Shown here: positions 1 through 7,591 of the stretch, one piece after another
Layout: every line of letters begins with the position of its first letter
How positions within the stretch are numbered: the first letter of the stretch is position 1
From: Sphingomonas sp. HDW15A
Lineage (GTDB): Bacteria > Pseudomonadota > Alphaproteobacteria > Sphingomonadales > Sphingomonadaceae
Assembly (NCBI RefSeq): GCF_011301715.1
Contig: NZ_CP049870.1
Span: 992,001 to 1,056,000 of the forward strand
DNA: 64,000 bases
Reading direction: 5' to 3'
Translations under genes and position numbers: made by a program
Notes under the pieces: generated by a model
Told to the model about the DNA's origin: nothing
The model's database searches: none
What the model saw: only the letters and a program-made list of their open reading frames with translations

Positions 1-91
1 GCCCAAGGTCGATAAGCAGGCGATAGCGATCCTCGCTTTCGAGGAAGGCATATTCGTCGGCGAGGTCGGCGATTGAGGGAAGGGCTGTCAC
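1..91 (-). CDS. sufE: SufE family cysteine desulfuration protein (N-terminus only)
   Basis: Only the first 30 codons are inside the window; the gene continues past the left edge. It starts with GTG at 91, because the only in-frame alternative upstream is followed at once by a stop. The N-terminus carries the SufE pattern of a short acidic helix followed by E-D-R-Y-R-L-L-I-D-L-G. SufE proteins accept sulfane sulfur from the cysteine desulfurase SufS for Fe-S cluster assembly. The catalytic cysteine lies outside the window. It lies 45 bases downstream of the last PspB-like gene on the same strand. Confidence 0.7.
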   Translation of the reverse strand, partial: MTALPSIADLADEYAFLESEDRYRLLIDLG

Positions 92-135
92 AGTCGCACG
101 CCCTAGCAACGCCAGGACGCTGCGTCATTAGCTGC

Positions 136-381
136 CTAGCGGTCGCGCAGTTCCTCGATCTGGCGGGTCAGCGTGTCTTCTTTTTCGACCGCGATCCGCT
201 CGAGGACGTGGATGCGTTCTTTCAGCTGCTTGACCTCGTCGCGAAGACGCATGGTTTCCGCCGTTTCCTGGGTCGAGTCCGACCCGTCGAGCCGACCCCG
301 GCGATGTCCATACTTGGCGCGCATCACGCTCGCGATCATCACCGCGATAACGATGACTGCAACCATCTCGAACGGGTTCAT
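136..381 (-). CDS. Small PspB-like membrane/coiled-coil protein (distal member of psp array)
   Basis: An 81-residue protein with an N-terminal transmembrane helix (about residues 5-20), a basic stretch and a C-terminal coiled coil. The coiled coil ends K-E-R-I-H-V-L-E-R-I and then T-R-Q-I-E-E-L-R. This tail is a degenerate copy of the PspB signature and recurs in the three genes upstream. The ATG overlaps the upstream stop as ATGA (378-381), implying translational coupling. It is the last gene of the leftward psp run. I infer a PspB-derived inner-membrane partner or modulator of the Psp response; no function is established from sequence alone. Confidence 0.72.
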   Translation of the reverse strand: MNPFEMVAVIVIAVMIASVMRAKYGHRRGRLDGSDSTQETAETMRLRDEVKQLKERIHVLERIAVEKEDTLTRQIEELRDR

Positions 382-659
382 TGCACCTTGTCTCCCTCGA
401 TGCGGCGGGGTTCTCGCAAAGCCTCGATCTGGGCTGCGGTTTGCGCGCCGCCGTCCGTCACGATTTTTTCAAGTACTCGCACGCGCGCCTCAAGCTCCTT
501 GTTCGAGGCCGTATATTGCGCCGCTTTCTCGGCCGCCGCCAGTGCGTCGATCTCGAGCCGCCGTTCTTTAAGCGCGAACCAGCGGCGCGTCAGATAGATC
601 AGGAACAGGCTCGGAAACCCGATGGCAATGAACAGGCCGATCGCCTCGCCCGGGCCCAT
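378..659 (-). CDS. Small PspB-like membrane/coiled-coil protein
   Basis: A 93-residue protein with a single N-terminal membrane helix (about residues 5-23), then a charged coiled coil containing E-A-R-V-R-V-L-E-K-I-V-T-D and A-Q-I-E-A-L-R. Spacing and residues match its neighbours on both sides, suggesting paralogy by tandem duplication. Its ATG shares one base with the upstream stop (TGATG), and its own stop overlaps the next start as ATGA. It is probably co-transcribed with pspABC. Its function is unknown; a membrane-anchored regulator of PspA is an inference from position and similarity to PspB. Confidence 0.72.
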   Translation of the reverse strand: MGPGEAIGLFIAIGFPSLFLIYLTRRWFALKERRLEIDALAAAEKAAQYTASNKELEARVRVLEKIVTDGGAQTAAQIEALREPRRIEGDKVQ

Positions 660-1003
660 CAGGCGTGCCCGCCCTTGTCAGCTGCCAGGGCGTCGATCTC
701 TCGGGATAGACGGTGCGGCTGGTCGGTGATGATCCGTTCGATAGTCTCCATGCGATCCTTGACCGAGCCGAGCTCAGCGCGAAGCTGTGCATTCTCGCTG
801 GTCAGCAGCTTGATGCGTTCGACCGTTTCCTCATCCTTTTTGGGATGCAGGGCCATGCCCCAGCTGTTCTGCAGTGGATAACCGTTCTTGATCTTCAGCC
901 ACGTGCTGAGGAGCGAACCGCCCACGCCGATCGCCACGATAACGACCACCAGCGGGAGGATCTTCAGAACGAAATTAAAGGTTTCCATCATCTCCGGGTC
1001 CAT
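659..1003 (-). CDS. PspB-like membrane/coiled-coil protein
   Basis: 114 residues. One membrane helix (about residues 10-32) is followed by a coiled coil with S-V-K-D-R-M-E-T-I-E-R-I-I-T-D and S-R-E-I-D-A-L, the same tail found in the adjacent small proteins and related to the C-terminus of PspB. A clear GGGAGG ribosome-binding site precedes the ATG. It is the longest of the four extra PspB-like genes, with an additional linker between helix and coil. It is in operon arrangement with pspC and its neighbours, 12 bases after the gene before it. The exact role is unknown. Confidence 0.72.
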   Translation of the reverse strand: MDPEMMETFNFVLKILPLVVVIVAIGVGGSLLSTWLKIKNGYPLQNSWGMALHPKKDEETVERIKLLTSENAQLRAELGSVKDRMETIERIITDQPHRLSREIDALAADKGGHA

Positions 1004-1015
1004 CGTCGTCCTCCC

Positions 1016-1297
1016 TCAATCTCGCAGCTGATCGATTTCGTCCGCGAGGCGCTTCGTTGGATCGGTCGCGATCCGCTCGAGCACTTTCAAGCGGTCTTCG
1101 AGCCGCTCGACCGTCGCCCTCAACTGTTCGTTCTCGGCCGCCAACGCCTTGGTCTCGTCGCCTTGGCGGTGATGCAAGCCCCCAAACTCGCCTTCCAGCG
1201 GGTAGCCGTGCCGGGCACGGATAGCGGTGGTTACGATCCATGCCAGAAAAGACATGCCGATAATCGCGAGAACGAAACCGGGTCCTCCAAAACTCAT
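1016..1297 (-). CDS. PspB-like membrane/coiled-coil protein next to pspC
   Basis: 93 residues: a membrane helix at about residues 7-26, a short basic/Gly-rich linker, then a coiled coil with E-D-R-L-K-V-L-E-R-I-A-T-D and A-D-E-I-D-Q-L-R-D. The tail closely parallels the end of PspC (A-R-E-I-D-S-L-R) and the PspB core. It follows pspC by 22 bases on the same strand. The sequence suggests a duplicated PspB-type component. A generic small membrane protein that converged on a coiled coil is the alternative, but the shared spacing of E-R-I and I-D-x-L-R argues for common descent. Confidence 0.72.
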   Translation of the reverse strand: MSFGGPGFVLAIIGMSFLAWIVTTAIRARHGYPLEGEFGGLHHRQGDETKALAAENEQLRATVERLEDRLKVLERIATDPTKRLADEIDQLRD

Positions 1298-1319
1298 GCA
1301 ATTTCCCCGTTATTCTGGT

Positions 1320-1706
1320 TCAGCGAAGACTGTCGATTTCGCGCGCCAGGCTGCGGTTCTCGGTCGTCACATAATGTTCGATGTCGCCGAGCCTGCGATC
1401 GATATCCTTGAGGCGGCTGCCGATCGCACGCGCGGAGCGGCCAGGCGAAGCGCGCACACCCTGCCAGAAGCGTCGCTCGTCGGCCGTCTCGCTGTCCAAC
1501 TCATAGGGCCGGTCGGGCGCCATGAAGCCGGCAATGAAATAGACCGGAAGGATCGATCCGCCGCTGATGAACAGGCTGAAGAGGAACATCAGCCGGACCA
1601 TGTTGACGTCGATTCCGGTGTAATCGGCTATTCCCGCGCAGACACCCAGGACCTTGCCGTCGCGCTTGTTGCGATAAAATCGCGTGCGGCTTGCAGGCTG
1701 GCTCAT
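1320..1706 (-). CDS. pspC: Phage shock protein C, PspC-domain envelope stress protein
   Basis: 128 residues. The N-terminal PspC domain (about residues 8-68) has the family's K-x-x-G-V-C-A-G-I-A-D-Y motif and a hydrophobic membrane segment with S-G-G-S. PspC sits in the inner membrane and, with PspB, draws PspA and PspF into the envelope-stress response. The C-terminal tail ends I-E-H-Y-V-T-T-E-N followed by A-R-E-I-D-S-L-R, the same tail as the neighbouring PspB-like proteins. Its ATG overlaps the pspB stop (ATGA), so the two are probably translationally coupled. Confidence 0.9.
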   Translation of the reverse strand: MSQPASRTRFYRNKRDGKVLGVCAGIADYTGIDVNMVRLMFLFSLFISGGSILPVYFIAGFMAPDRPYELDSETADERRFWQGVRASPGRSARAIGSRLKDIDRRLGDIEHYVTTENRSLAREIDSLR

Positions 1707-2032
1707 TTCACCTTCCTCCGGCTGCGGCTGAGCGGCTCGTCGAGAGTGTCGAGCGAATCGATCTGGTCGAGCAAGCGCTGGCTGGAAAGGTTCTCGCGAC
1801 CTGGCAGGCAGTTGCGATTCCAGTCAGGGTTCTCGGCAGTCATGATCCGCTCGATGGTGCACAGGCGGTCGTCGAGGCGTCGCGCGGCATCGTAAAGATC
1901 GTCGAGCAATTTCTCGTCGTCGTTGGTGAGGACCTTCGCCGTCTTCCATTTCGTCACGTAATGAAAGATCAGCCAGGGCAGGCCGATGAACAGGACGATG
2001 ACGACAATGGCCGGTACAAAAACTTCTTCCAC
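1703..2032 (-). CDS. pspB: Phage shock protein B
   Basis: 109 residues with an N-terminal membrane helix (about 6-27) and a coiled coil containing D-D-R-L-C-T-I-E-R-I-M-T-A-E-N-P-D-W. This corresponds to the E. coli PspB signature (R-I-x-x-L-E-x-I-L-D-A-E-H-P-N-W). It is about 35 residues longer than the E. coli protein because of an extra C-terminal tail. It starts with GTG directly after the pspA stop codon and overlaps pspC by four bases. PspB and PspC are inner-membrane sensors or effectors that release PspF from PspA under envelope stress. Confidence 0.88.
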   Translation of the reverse strand: MEEVFVPAIVVIVLFIGLPWLIFHYVTKWKTAKVLTNDDEKLLDDLYDAARRLDDRLCTIERIMTAENPDWNRNCLPGRENLSSQRLLDQIDSLDTLDEPLSRSRRKVK

Positions 2033-2701
2033 TTAAACCCCCTTGTTCTTCAGCGAAGCCTTGAGGGCTTCCAACTCGGCATCGACCTTCTCCGACGCCC
2101 GTAATTCCGCGATTTCCTCTTCGAGGCTCTTGGGGCCCGTCATGCCGAGCGCGTCGGCGCGGCCTTCGGCGAAATCGGCGCGGCGCTCCAGCAGCTCGAA
2201 CTTTGAGAAAGCGTCATCCGTCCGCCCGCCATTGAGGAGTTCGCGCGCCTTGGCCCTGGTCACCGCGCTCTCGATGCGGTTGGCGATCGCGTTCTGCCGG
2301 GCGCGCGCCTCGCGAAGCTTGGCCTGGAGCTTTGCGATATCCGCCTCATAGCCTTTTAGCGTTTCTTCGATCTGCGCAATTTCAGAACGCAGGCCATCGG
2401 CCATATCCGCGGCTTTCTGCCGCTCCATGAGCGCCGCCTTGGCAAGATCCTCGCGGTCCTTGCTCAGCGCGAGCTCGGCCTTTTCCGTCCAGCTTGTCTG
2501 AAGTTCGTCGAGGCGGGCAATCGCGCGGCGCATCTCCTTGCCATCGGCGATCGAGCGCGCCGCGGAGGCGCGAACCTCGACAAGCGTCTCTTCCATCTCA
2601 AGGATGATCATGCGGATCATCCGCGCCGGATCTTCGGCGCGGTCGAGCAGCTCCGTCATGTTGGCTGCAAAAATATCGCGTGTCCGCGAGAAAATTCCCA
2701 T
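2033..2701 (-). CDS. pspA: Phage shock protein A
   Basis: 222 residues from the ATG at 2701, chosen because the protein then begins M-G-I-F-S-R-T like other PspA proteins and has a GGAG site upstream. PspA/IM30 is an ESCRT-III-like, almost wholly alpha-helical peripheral membrane protein. It stabilises damaged inner membrane and, when free, inhibits the activator PspF. The N-terminal amphipathic helix, L-L-D-R-A-E-D-P-A-R-M motif and long coiled coil (about 25-150) are visible. It is the first gene of the leftward operon, transcribed from the sigma-54 promoter at 2740-2755. Confidence 0.95.
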   Translation of the reverse strand: MGIFSRTRDIFAANMTELLDRAEDPARMIRMIILEMEETLVEVRASAARSIADGKEMRRAIARLDELQTSWTEKAELALSKDREDLAKAALMERQKAADMADGLRSEIAQIEETLKGYEADIAKLQAKLREARARQNAIANRIESAVTRAKARELLNGGRTDDAFSKFELLERRADFAEGRADALGMTGPKSLEEEIAELRASEKVDAELEALKASLKNKGV

Positions 2702-2739
2702 TGAGCGCTCCAAGCAAGGCCCTGTCTTGCGAAATTCTA

Positions 2740-2755
2740 TGCAAGCGATGTGCCA
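2740..2755 (-). promoter_or_regulatory. Sigma-54 (-24/-12) promoter of the psp operon
   Basis: Read on the minus strand, this is TGGCAC-ATCGC-TTGCA, a full match to the sigma-54 consensus TGGCAC-N5-TTGCW. It predicts a transcription start near 2728-2730 and a leader of about 28 bases before the pspA ATG at 2701. The A/T-rich stretch at about 2760-2840, between promoter and pspF, is where PspF enhancer sites would be expected by analogy with E. coli. I could not identify individual operators with certainty. Confidence 0.9.
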
Positions 2756-2858
2756 TGTAAAGGCGAATCACGAAAACCCGCGAAAAACGCAAATTTCCGT
2801 CACTTTTTCCGTTGAAACATCTTGCCAAGTGATGGGGAAAAACACCAACTGATGGGGG

Positions 2859-3917
2859 ATGGAGCGGACGAACCAATTCGTCGGGCAGAGCCTGGCATTT
2901 CTCGATGCGGTCGAGCGGGCTAGCCGTGCGGCTCCGCTCAACCGGCCCGTGCTCGTCATCGGCGAGCGCGGAACCGGCAAGGAACTGATCGCCGAGCGTC
3001 TCCATCACCTTTCTTCGAGGTGGTCGGGCCCGCTGGTAACGATGAACTGCGCGGCCTTGCCGGAAAACCTCATCGAGGCGGAACTGTTTGGGCACGAAGC
3101 GGGAAGCTTCACCGGCGCTGCCAAGACTCGTCATGGACGCTTTGAGGAAGCGGATGGCGGGACGTTGTTCCTCGACGAACTTGCGACCCTATCTTCTCCG
3201 GCGCAGGACCGGCTTCTTCGGGCGGTGGAATATGGGGAAGTCACCCGCATCGGCGCTTCGAAGCCCATCAGCGTGGATGTGCGGATCGTCGCCGCCACCA
3301 ACGAGCATTTGCCGAGGCTTGTGGAGCAGGGTCGCTTTCGCGCCGACCTCCTCGATCGCCTGAGCTTCGAGGTCGTCACGCTTCCTCCGCTGCGAGCGCG
3401 CCAGGGCGACATTCCCCTGCTGACTGAGCATTTCGGCCGGCGCATGGCAGTGGAACTCGACTGGGCAAACTGGCCGGGCTTCGGCAGCGACGCCCTGAAG
3501 TCGCTGGAACGCTACAGCTGGCCGGGCAACGTCCGCGAGCTCCGCAACGTCGTCGAGCGCGCAGTCTATCGGCACGAGGACCCGGAACGCCCGATCGAGC
3601 AGATACAATTCGATCCTTTCGCATCGCCCTGGGCGCCCCCGACGAGCGGCGAATCACCGCAGCTTCCGCCAGTTGGAATGTCGCCCGAGCCGGGAACGGA
3701 GGAAGCGCAGCAGCAGCCTTCTGCCCCACTCCCCGAAGCGGGAGAGGTCGACGACTTCCGTAGCGCGGTAACCGCTTATGAAAGGCGGATCCTGGAGGAG
3801 GCACTGGCTCGCAACCGCTATAATCAGAAGGCGACTGCATCGGCCCTTGGCCTGAGCTACGACCAGCTCCGCCATGCGCTGAAGCGGCATGAACTGCTCA
3901 ACGCCGCTCCAGGCTGA
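2859..3917 (+). CDS. pspF: PspF, sigma-54-dependent activator of the psp operon
   Basis: 352 residues. There is no receiver domain; the protein opens directly into a sigma-54 AAA+ domain. It shows Walker A G-E-R-G-T-G-K-E, Walker B G-G-T-L-F-L-D-E-L, a sigma-54-contacting loop reading G-S-F-T-G-A (PspF usually G-A-F-T-G-A) and R-W/S-W-P-G-N-V-R-E-L near residue 220. A Pro/Glu-rich linker (about 250-295) leads to a FIS-type helix-turn-helix (about 300-345). Divergent from pspA with the sigma-54 promoter between them, it is the expected activator of the psp genes and the partner inhibited by PspA. Confidence 0.9.
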   Translation: MERTNQFVGQSLAFLDAVERASRAAPLNRPVLVIGERGTGKELIAERLHHLSSRWSGPLVTMNCAALPENLIEAELFGHEAGSFTGAAKTRHGRFEEADGGTLFLDELATLSSPAQDRLLRAVEYGEVTRIGASKPISVDVRIVAATNEHLPRLVEQGRFRADLLDRLSFEVVTLPPLRARQGDIPLLTEHFGRRMAVELDWANWPGFGSDALKSLERYSWPGNVRELRNVVERAVYRHEDPERPIEQIQFDPFASPWAPPTSGESPQLPPVGMSPEPGTEEAQQQPSAPLPEAGEVDDFRSAVTAYERRILEEALARNRYNQKATASALGLSYDQLRHALKRHELLNAAPG

Positions 3918-3973
3918 TGCATCGACTCGAAAAAAGGCGTATTACGAAGCCTCCAGAATGAGAGGAGGTTTCC

Positions 3974-4528
3974 ATGAAAGCTCTTTTCGCGACGGCCGCC
4001 GTGCTGACCACGGCTCTCGCCGCTTCTCCGGCCACCGCCGGAACTGTCTCCGTCGGCAACAGCATGGCACTCGATTGCTACCAGGCAGCCATTGCCCGGG
4101 AGACGGACCGTAATGCGCTCGGCCACTGCAACCTGGCCCTCGAGCAGGAAGGCCTGTCGAGCATTGACCGCGCTGCGACCCTTAACAATCGCGGCGTGCT
4201 TTACCTGCGCGGACGGAATTTCAGAGCCGCCGGACGGGATTTCGACAAGGCAGTTGAAACCTATGACGGGCTTGCCGAGGCGTGGCTGAACAAGGCGATA
4301 TCGGCCTTGCGGCGCGGTGGCGGCATGGAGACCATGCCCATGATCGAGCGGGCGCTGGCTCTCAATACGCAGCGCCCCGCGCTGGCTTACTACAGCCGTT
4401 CGCTCGCCTATGAACGGGGCGGGGACCTGCGCAGCGCCTACAACGACCTGGTCAAGGCCCGCGACCTTGCACCCGAATGGCGGCTTCCGGCCGAGGACCT
4501 GAAGCTGTTCAAGGTCGTTCGCCGCTAA
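3974..4528 (+). CDS. Exported tetratricopeptide-repeat protein
   Basis: 184 residues with a typical Sec signal peptide (about 1-22, ending A-T-A-G) and TPR-like helical pairs from about 60 to 165, including L-N-N-R-G-V-L-Y-L and A-E-A-W-L-N-K. A strong GAGAGGAGG ribosome-binding site precedes the ATG. TPR proteins are protein-protein interaction scaffolds; the partner cannot be read from the sequence. It lies 56 bases after pspF on the same strand and might be read through from it. A periplasmic role is inferred from the signal peptide. Confidence 0.75.
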   Translation: MKALFATAAVLTTALAASPATAGTVSVGNSMALDCYQAAIARETDRNALGHCNLALEQEGLSSIDRAATLNNRGVLYLRGRNFRAAGRDFDKAVETYDGLAEAWLNKAISALRRGGGMETMPMIERALALNTQRPALAYYSRSLAYERGGDLRSAYNDLVKARDLAPEWRLPAEDLKLFKVVRR

Positions 4529-4611
4529 CAGGCACGGCAAAGGCTGGACATTTGGGCTGCTTCGGCGGTTAAGGGCGCGTGTTTTCACCCCTAGCCGAGG
4601 ATGTACGAACC

Positions 4612-5235
4612 ATGGCCTTTCAACTCCCCGATCTGCCCTTCGCCAAGGACGCGCTTGGCGACGTCATGTCAGCCGAGACTTTCGATTATCACCACGGCAA
4701 GCATCACAAGGCCTATGTCGACAAGACCAACGGCATGCTGGCGGAAAAAGGCCTCGAAGGCGCGTCGCTGATCGAGGTGATCAAGGCCGCCAAGGAGAAG
4801 GGCGACAAGGGGCTGTTCAACAACTCTGCCCAGATCTGGAACCACAGCTTCTTCTGGCAGTGCCTGGCTCCTGAAGGCTCGACCAGCCCGTCGGGTAAGC
4901 TGAAGGAAATGATCGACAGCGACTTTGGCGATCACGCAACGCTGGTCGAGAAGCTGGCGACCGAAAGCACCAACCATTTCGCGAGCGGTTGGGGCTGGCT
5001 GGTTCTCAACAACGGCAAGCTAGAAGTGACCTCGCTGCACGATGCCGACACGCCGGTCGTTCACGGCATGACGCCGCTTCTGACGCTCGATGTGTGGGAA
5101 CATGCCTACTACATCGACTACCGCAATGAGCGGCCGCGGTACCTCAAGACTGTTCTCGAACGGGTCATCAACTGGGACTTCGTCGCGCAGAACCTTGATG
5201 GGAACGGCGCCAGCCGCGCGGACCAGCAGGGCTGA
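4612..5235 (+). CDS. sodB: Superoxide dismutase [Fe]
   Basis: 207 residues. It begins M-A-F-Q-L-P-D-L-P-F, with GAGG upstream, so the start is set at 4612 rather than further upstream. Metal ligands are visible in Y-H-H-G-K-H-H, W-N-H-S-F-F-W, and D-V-W-E-H-A-Y-Y-I-D-Y. Overall sequence is closer to E. coli SodB (Fe) than to SodA, including F-N-N-S-A-Q-I-W-N-H. It converts superoxide to oxygen and hydrogen peroxide in the cytoplasm. No signal peptide. Followed by a strong intrinsic terminator. Confidence 0.95.
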   Translation: MAFQLPDLPFAKDALGDVMSAETFDYHHGKHHKAYVDKTNGMLAEKGLEGASLIEVIKAAKEKGDKGLFNNSAQIWNHSFFWQCLAPEGSTSPSGKLKEMIDSDFGDHATLVEKLATESTNHFASGWGWLVLNNGKLEVTSLHDADTPVVHGMTPLLTLDVWEHAYYIDYRNERPRYLKTVLERVINWDFVAQNLDGNGASRADQQG

Positions 5236-5258
5236 TCAATTCCTTGCGAAACAGGGGA

Positions 5259-5288
5259 GGCGGGTGCTTGGTCGGGCGCCCGCCTTTT
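5259..5288 (+). terminator. Rho-independent terminator after sodB
   Basis: The GGCGGGTGC / GCGCCCGCC arms form a 9-bp stem with one G-U pair and an 8-base loop, followed by TTTT. It sits 23 bases past the sodB stop and just before the end of the convergent ABC permease gene. Confidence 0.8.
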
Positions 5289-5289
5289 C

Positions 5290-6051
5290 CTATGCCTTGA
5301 GCCGGTAGCCCGTGCGGAAAATCCAGACGGTCGCTGCGAACGGAAGCAGGATCGCTGCAGCCATGACCGCCACACTCGACCAGAGAGGGACGTCGGTTAC
5401 GGAGAAGAATGTCCAGCGATAGCCGGAGACGAGGTAGAGGACCGGGTTCAACTGGGTGACGGTTCGCCACGGTTCTCCGATGGCAGAGACCGAATAGAAG
5501 ACCCCGCCAAGGAAAGTGAGCGGCGTGACGACGAGGAGAGGCACGACCTGCAACTGCTCGAAATTCTTCGCCCAGATCCCGATCGCGAAGCCGAGCAGGC
5601 AAAAGCCGATCGATATCGCGATAAGAAACAGGACCATGAGGAGGGGATGATCCACCCGGACGTCGACGAACAGCGTTGCCGTGGCGAGAGTCACTAGTGC
5701 GAGGATGACCGCCTTGCTCGCCGCCGCCCCGACATAAGCGGTAACCGTCTCGAGCGGCGACAATGGTGCTGAGAGTATTTCGTAGATGGTGCCCGTAAAC
5801 TTCGGAAAGAAAATACCAAAGCTTGCATTCATGATCGCTTGAGTCAGCACTGAGAGGAGAATGAGCCCCGGCACGATGAAGCTGCCATACTCGACTCCGG
5901 CCATGTCGCTCATGCGGCTTCCAATCGCCGAACCGAACACCAGGAAATAGAGCGACGTGGTGATGACCGGTGTGACGAGGCTCTGCCACAACGTCCGGCC
6001 CCAGCGGGCCATTTCGAACCGATAGATGGCCTTTACGCCGAGGGTGTTCAT
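5290..6051 (-). CDS. yadH: ABC-2 type transporter permease, YadH-like
   Basis: 253 residues with six hydrophobic segments and the ABC-2 permease layout; length and pairing match E. coli YadH (256 aa). It forms the membrane channel of an exporter with the ATPase encoded upstream. The substrate is not evident. Its ATG overlaps the ATPase stop (ATGA, 6048-6051). It is the last gene of the dapF-mtaB-ftsY-yciB-yadG-yadH run. Confidence 0.85.
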   Translation of the reverse strand: MNTLGVKAIYRFEMARWGRTLWQSLVTPVITTSLYFLVFGSAIGSRMSDMAGVEYGSFIVPGLILLSVLTQAIMNASFGIFFPKFTGTIYEILSAPLSPLETVTAYVGAAASKAVILALVTLATATLFVDVRVDHPLLMVLFLIAISIGFCLLGFAIGIWAKNFEQLQVVPLLVVTPLTFLGGVFYSVSAIGEPWRTVTQLNPVLYLVSGYRWTFFSVTDVPLWSSVAVMAAAILLPFAATVWIFRTGYRLKA

Positions 6052-6986
6052 GACGGCTGCCCCCCACCGTGAACCAGGCTCACGAAGATGTCCTCAAGGC
6101 TCGACTGGCGCGTCGCGAGATCCTTGTAGCCGATGTGAAGCTCGCCAAGCTTGCGAATGAGACCGGGGATGCCGTTCTGGTCGGCATGACTGTCGAAGCG
6201 GTAACAGAGGGTGTGGCCATCGTCCTCCAGGACGGGCTTCCATGGCGCCAGGTCCTCGGGAATGCTTTGCAGGGGCTGCTCGAGTGTAACCTTGAGGCTT
6301 TTCTGGCCCATCCGCGACATGAGCTCTTTCTTCGCGCCGAGCGCCACCAGTTCGCCCTTGCGAATGACACCGACGCGGTCGGCCATTTCCTCCGCCTCCT
6401 CGATGTAGTGCGTGGTGAGGATGATGGTCGTCCCGTCAGCGCGAAGCTTGCGGACCAGGTCCCACATGTCGCGGCGCAGCTCGACGTCGACGCCAGCCGT
6501 AGGCTCGTCGAGGAACAGGATATCCGGCTCGTGAGCGAGTGCCTTGGCGATCATCACGCGCCGTTTCATCCCACCGGAAAGCTCGCGCATCTCGGACTTG
6601 CGCTTGTCCCAAAGGGTCAGACGACGAAGGATGTCCTCGACCTTGGCGTCGTCCCGTGGCTTGCCGAACAGCCCGCGGGAAAAGCTCACGGTGGCCTGGA
6701 CGCTTTCGAAAGCGTCGGTCGTGAGTTCCTGGGGCACCAGCCCAATCCGGGTCCGAACGCGGCGATAGTCTTCCAGCCAGTTGCGGCCCTCGACGAGCAC
6801 CTGGCCGCTCGTGGCGGTGACGATCCCGCAGACGATATTGATCAGCGTCGTCTTGCCGGCGCCGTTCGGGCCAAGAAGCGCCAGTATCTCGCCGCGATTG
6901 ATATCAAGGTCGACGCTCTTGAGCGCTTCCGTGCCACCGGCATAGGCCTTGGTGAGGCCTTCGATGCGGATCAGCGTGTCGCTCAT
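6048..6986 (-). CDS. yadG: ABC transporter ATP-binding protein, YadG-like
   Basis: 312 residues. Walker [11 protein letters not shown] near residue 40, Q-loop V-P-Q-E, signature L-S-G-G-M-K-R-R, Walker [13 protein letters not shown] and switch T-T-H-Y are all present, so the ATPase should be active. A C-terminal extension of about 80 residues is typical of ABC-2 exporters. Overlaps yadH downstream and yciB upstream by four bases each. Drug/polysaccharide/lipid exporters are possible; the cargo is unknown. Confidence 0.88.
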   Translation of the reverse strand: MSDTLIRIEGLTKAYAGGTEALKSVDLDINRGEILALLGPNGAGKTTLINIVCGIVTATSGQVLVEGRNWLEDYRRVRTRIGLVPQELTTDAFESVQATVSFSRGLFGKPRDDAKVEDILRRLTLWDKRKSEMRELSGGMKRRVMIAKALAHEPDILFLDEPTAGVDVELRRDMWDLVRKLRADGTTIILTTHYIEEAEEMADRVGVIRKGELVALGAKKELMSRMGQKSLKVTLEQPLQSIPEDLAPWKPVLEDDGHTLCYRFDSHADQNGIPGLIRKLGELHIGYKDLATRQSSLEDIFVSLVHGGGQPS

Positions 6987-7591
6987 TCGATCGGTCCCGG
7001 CTCCTGCGCGGCTTCCTTCTCATCGGTCAGCCCATGCTTGAGAAGCATCGGAACGTTCGCTGCCGCAAACAGGAAGGTGAGGGGGATCGCGCCCCACAAT
7101 TTGTATCCCACCCAGAAATCGGTCGTGGAGGTCCGCCAGACGAATTCATTGAGAATAGCCATGACGACGAAGAACCATGCCCAATTGCGGGTCAGTTTTT
7201 TCCAGCCTTCATCGCTGAGGCCGGGATAAGCACTGCCAAGCACGATCTTGAGGAAGTTTCGGCCGGTCGTCATCCCGAACCAGAGGAGGCCCGCGACGAG
7301 TAGGTAGTAGACGGTCGGCTTGACCTTGATGAACGTGTCATCGTGAAGCCAGATCGTGATCCCGCCCAGGACCAGCACCATCACGCCTGAGAACAGGAGT
7401 AGAGGGGAAATCTTGCCGTAGCGGATCTGTGTGAAGACCATCGCCGCGAGCATCGCCGCCATGAAGGCGCCGGTTGCGACGAAGATCTTGGCTGGGCCTT
7501 CGACTATGAAATTGACGACGAAGAAGACCAGTAGCGGCCCGATGTCGACGAGCAGGCGGGCGCCTGCGCTGGGTTCGGTCTGACTGCTCAT
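6983..7591 (-). CDS. yciB: Inner-membrane protein YciB / septation protein IspZ
   Basis: 202 residues with five or six membrane segments and family hallmarks D-I-G-P-L-L-V-F-F near the N-terminus, K-P-T-V-Y-Y-L and W-A-I-P-type ending (W-G-A-I-P-L-T-F). YciB interacts with cell-division and elongation proteins and affects envelope integrity in enterobacteria. The ftsY-yciB order is common in alphaproteobacteria. ATGA overlaps join it to ftsY and to yadG. Confidence 0.9.
   Translation of the reverse strand: MSSQTEPSAGARLLVDIGPLLVFFVVNFIVEGPAKIFVATGAFMAAMLAAMVFTQIRYGKISPLLLFSGVMVLVLGGITIWLHDDTFIKVKPTVYYLLVAGLLWFGMTTGRNFLKIVLGSAYPGLSDEGWKKLTRNWAWFFVVMAILNEFVWRTSTTDFWVGYKLWGAIPLTFLFAAANVPMLLKHGLTDEKEAAQEPGPIE

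Noticed and set aside
6069..7229. 386-codon frame on the plus strand across the ABC ATPase
   Set aside because: The minus-strand ATPase has all ABC motifs and coupled overlaps; the plus frame matches nothing.
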